Shown: piece after piece, positions 63,366 to 64,000 of the stretch
How positions within the stretch are numbered: position 1 is the stretch's first letter
Layout of the letters: each line of letters begins with the position of its first letter
From: a virus
Virus record (IMG/VR): IMGVR_UViG_3300024358_000009
Coordinates: 1 to 64,000 of that record
Length of the DNA stretch: 64,000 bases
Reading direction: 5' to 3' (one strand)
Made by a program: the position numbers and the translations under genes
Notes under the pieces: model-generated
Database searches by the model: none
What the model was told of the DNA's origin: nothing
The model's input: the letters and a program-made list of their open reading frames with translations, nothing else

Positions 63366-64000
63366 GTATATGCGTTATAATACCAGCTGCCGGTATAGGC
63401 AAGCGTATGAAATCTCATGGTCCAAAAGCCAATATTCAAATAGATAAAAATAATACTGTAATAGATAGAATATTTTCTATTGTTAAAAGAAATTTTGAAA
63501 AAACAGAAAACATTGTTGTTGTTGGTTTTCAAAAAGAAAAATTAAATTTTAAAAATCAATCTGCAAAAATAGTATTTAATGAAAATTTTGAAAATACTAA
63601 TGTATCTAAATCAATTAATTTGGGAATATCTAATTCAAAAAGCAAAGATTGTTTGATTATATATGGCGATATAGTGTTCGATAAAAATATATTTAAAAAC
63701 TTTGATTCATCAACAAGTTGTATTTGGGTTGAAAAAAGCGAAAAAAGAAGTTCTGAGGTTGGAATAAATTTTGAAAATGGTATTGTTGAACACTTTAGTT
63801 ATGGAGTTTATCCAAAGTGGGCACACATAGTTTTTCTAAAAGAAAAAGACAAAGACATTTTTTTAAACATATCTAATAATGAAAAGACAAACAAATGGTT
63901 TGGTTTTGAGATTTTAAATAAGATGATAGATATGGGAGTTAAGTTTTCAATAAAAACAATAGAAGAAGTTGTTGAAATAGATACATATTTAGATATAAAC
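63362..64000 (+). CDS. nucleotidyltransferase, 5' part
   Basis: CVIIPAAGIGKRMKSHGPKA is the nucleotide-binding loop of the sugar/phosphocholine nucleotidyltransferase family (LicC/GlmU-like), and LIIYGDIVFDKNIF the metal strand. 213 codons run in frame to the window end. It would activate a sugar or choline phosphate for the glycan operon. The start overlaps the previous stop by ATGA. Confidence 0.85.
   Translation, partial: MSICVIIPAAGIGKRMKSHGPKANIQIDKNNTVIDRIFSIVKRNFEKTENIVVVGFQKEKLNFKNQSAKIVFNENFENTNVSKSINLGISNSKSKDCLIIYGDIVFDKNIFKNFDSSTSCIWVEKSEKRSSEVGINFENGIVEHFSYGVYPKWAHIVFLKEKDKDIFLNISNNEKTNKWFGFEILNKMIDMGVKFSIKTIEEVVEIDTYLDIN

Noticed and set aside
1-64000. CRISPR array
   Set aside because: No set of 25-40 base repeats with regular spacers was seen. 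The only tandem repeat is the pair of hairpins at 10943.
1-64000. Stop-codon reassignment as in some huge phages
   Set aside because: TAA, TAG and TGA all end well-bounded genes, and long enzymes contain none in frame.
1-64000. Bacterial chromosome or plasmid
   Set aside because: Gene density, tiny overlapping unknown genes, split phage-type replisome, ThyX, PhoH, prohead-type protein and HNH genes fit a large phage. No ribosomal, tRNA-synthetase or partition genes are present.

Overview
The window looks like a piece of a large, tightly packed double-stranded DNA phage genome of the huge/jumbo class. It is very AT-rich (I estimate about 30% GC by eye, not computed). It has some 115 genes, most of them small and joined by ATGA or TAATG overlaps. 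It carries its own replication enzymes but no rRNA or chromosomal housekeeping blocks. Stops use TAA, TGA and TAG, so the standard bacterial code applies. The host is probably a planctomycete or relative. The clue is a Tat-exported DUF1501 protein (13457-14737), a family abundant in Planctomycetota, together with a small cysteine-rich exported protein (15015-15254) and secreted or papain-like proteins at 34.9-36.6 kb. The host is an inference, not an observation.

Layout. (1) 1-8.4 kb: a cassette of small unknown genes, a C5-cytosine DNA methyltransferase, a second methyltransferase and a tRNA with a CAT anticodon. Many transcription units start just after a repeated intergenic element, CGAATAAG followed by TATATAG, which I read as a phage promoter class. 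(2) 8.4-18.2 kb: two glycosyltransferases, more small genes, a CsrA-like translation regulator behind a possible structured RNA, the DUF1501 protein, and zinc-finger and nuclease-like proteins. (3) 18.2-27.7 kb: surface sugar and methyl transfer genes. This includes a minus-strand operon (19423-22756) with a cobalamin adenosyltransferase and a GNAT-fold aminoacyl-transferase-like protein, then an extremely AT-rich glycan island (23270-27086) ending in an ATP-grasp/HAD fusion. (4) 27.7-38.9 kb: GNATs, HNH nucleases, peptide deformylase, ThyX, a possible lysis/secreted cassette, a papain-like protease and a probable head-associated DUF5824-like protein. (5) 39-42.4 kb: a B12-dependent ribonucleotide reductase and a radical SAM protein. 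(6) 42.4-57.2 kb: small zinc proteins, then the replisome: RecA/UvsX, DnaB helicase, primase, dNMP kinase, RecB-like nuclease, NUDIX, DNA polymerase III alpha split into two genes with a DnaQ-like exonuclease between the halves, and SSB. (7) 57.2-64 kb: glycosyltransferases, PhoH, and a sugar/choline-type nucleotidyltransferase cut by the window end.

How it works together. DNA synthesis uses a bacterial-type C-family polymerase with its own proofreader, helicase, primase and SSB. Precursors come from ThyX, a dNMP kinase and the adenosylcobalamin-dependent reductase, whose cofactor may be completed by the phage's own adenosyltransferase. More than a dozen glycosyltransferases plus methyl-, amino- and nucleotidyl-transferases suggest glycosylation of virion, DNA or host surface. 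Left-part genes use the CGAATAAG element. Several genes further along have ordinary sigma70-like promoters with 16-18 bp spacing, suggesting two transcription classes.
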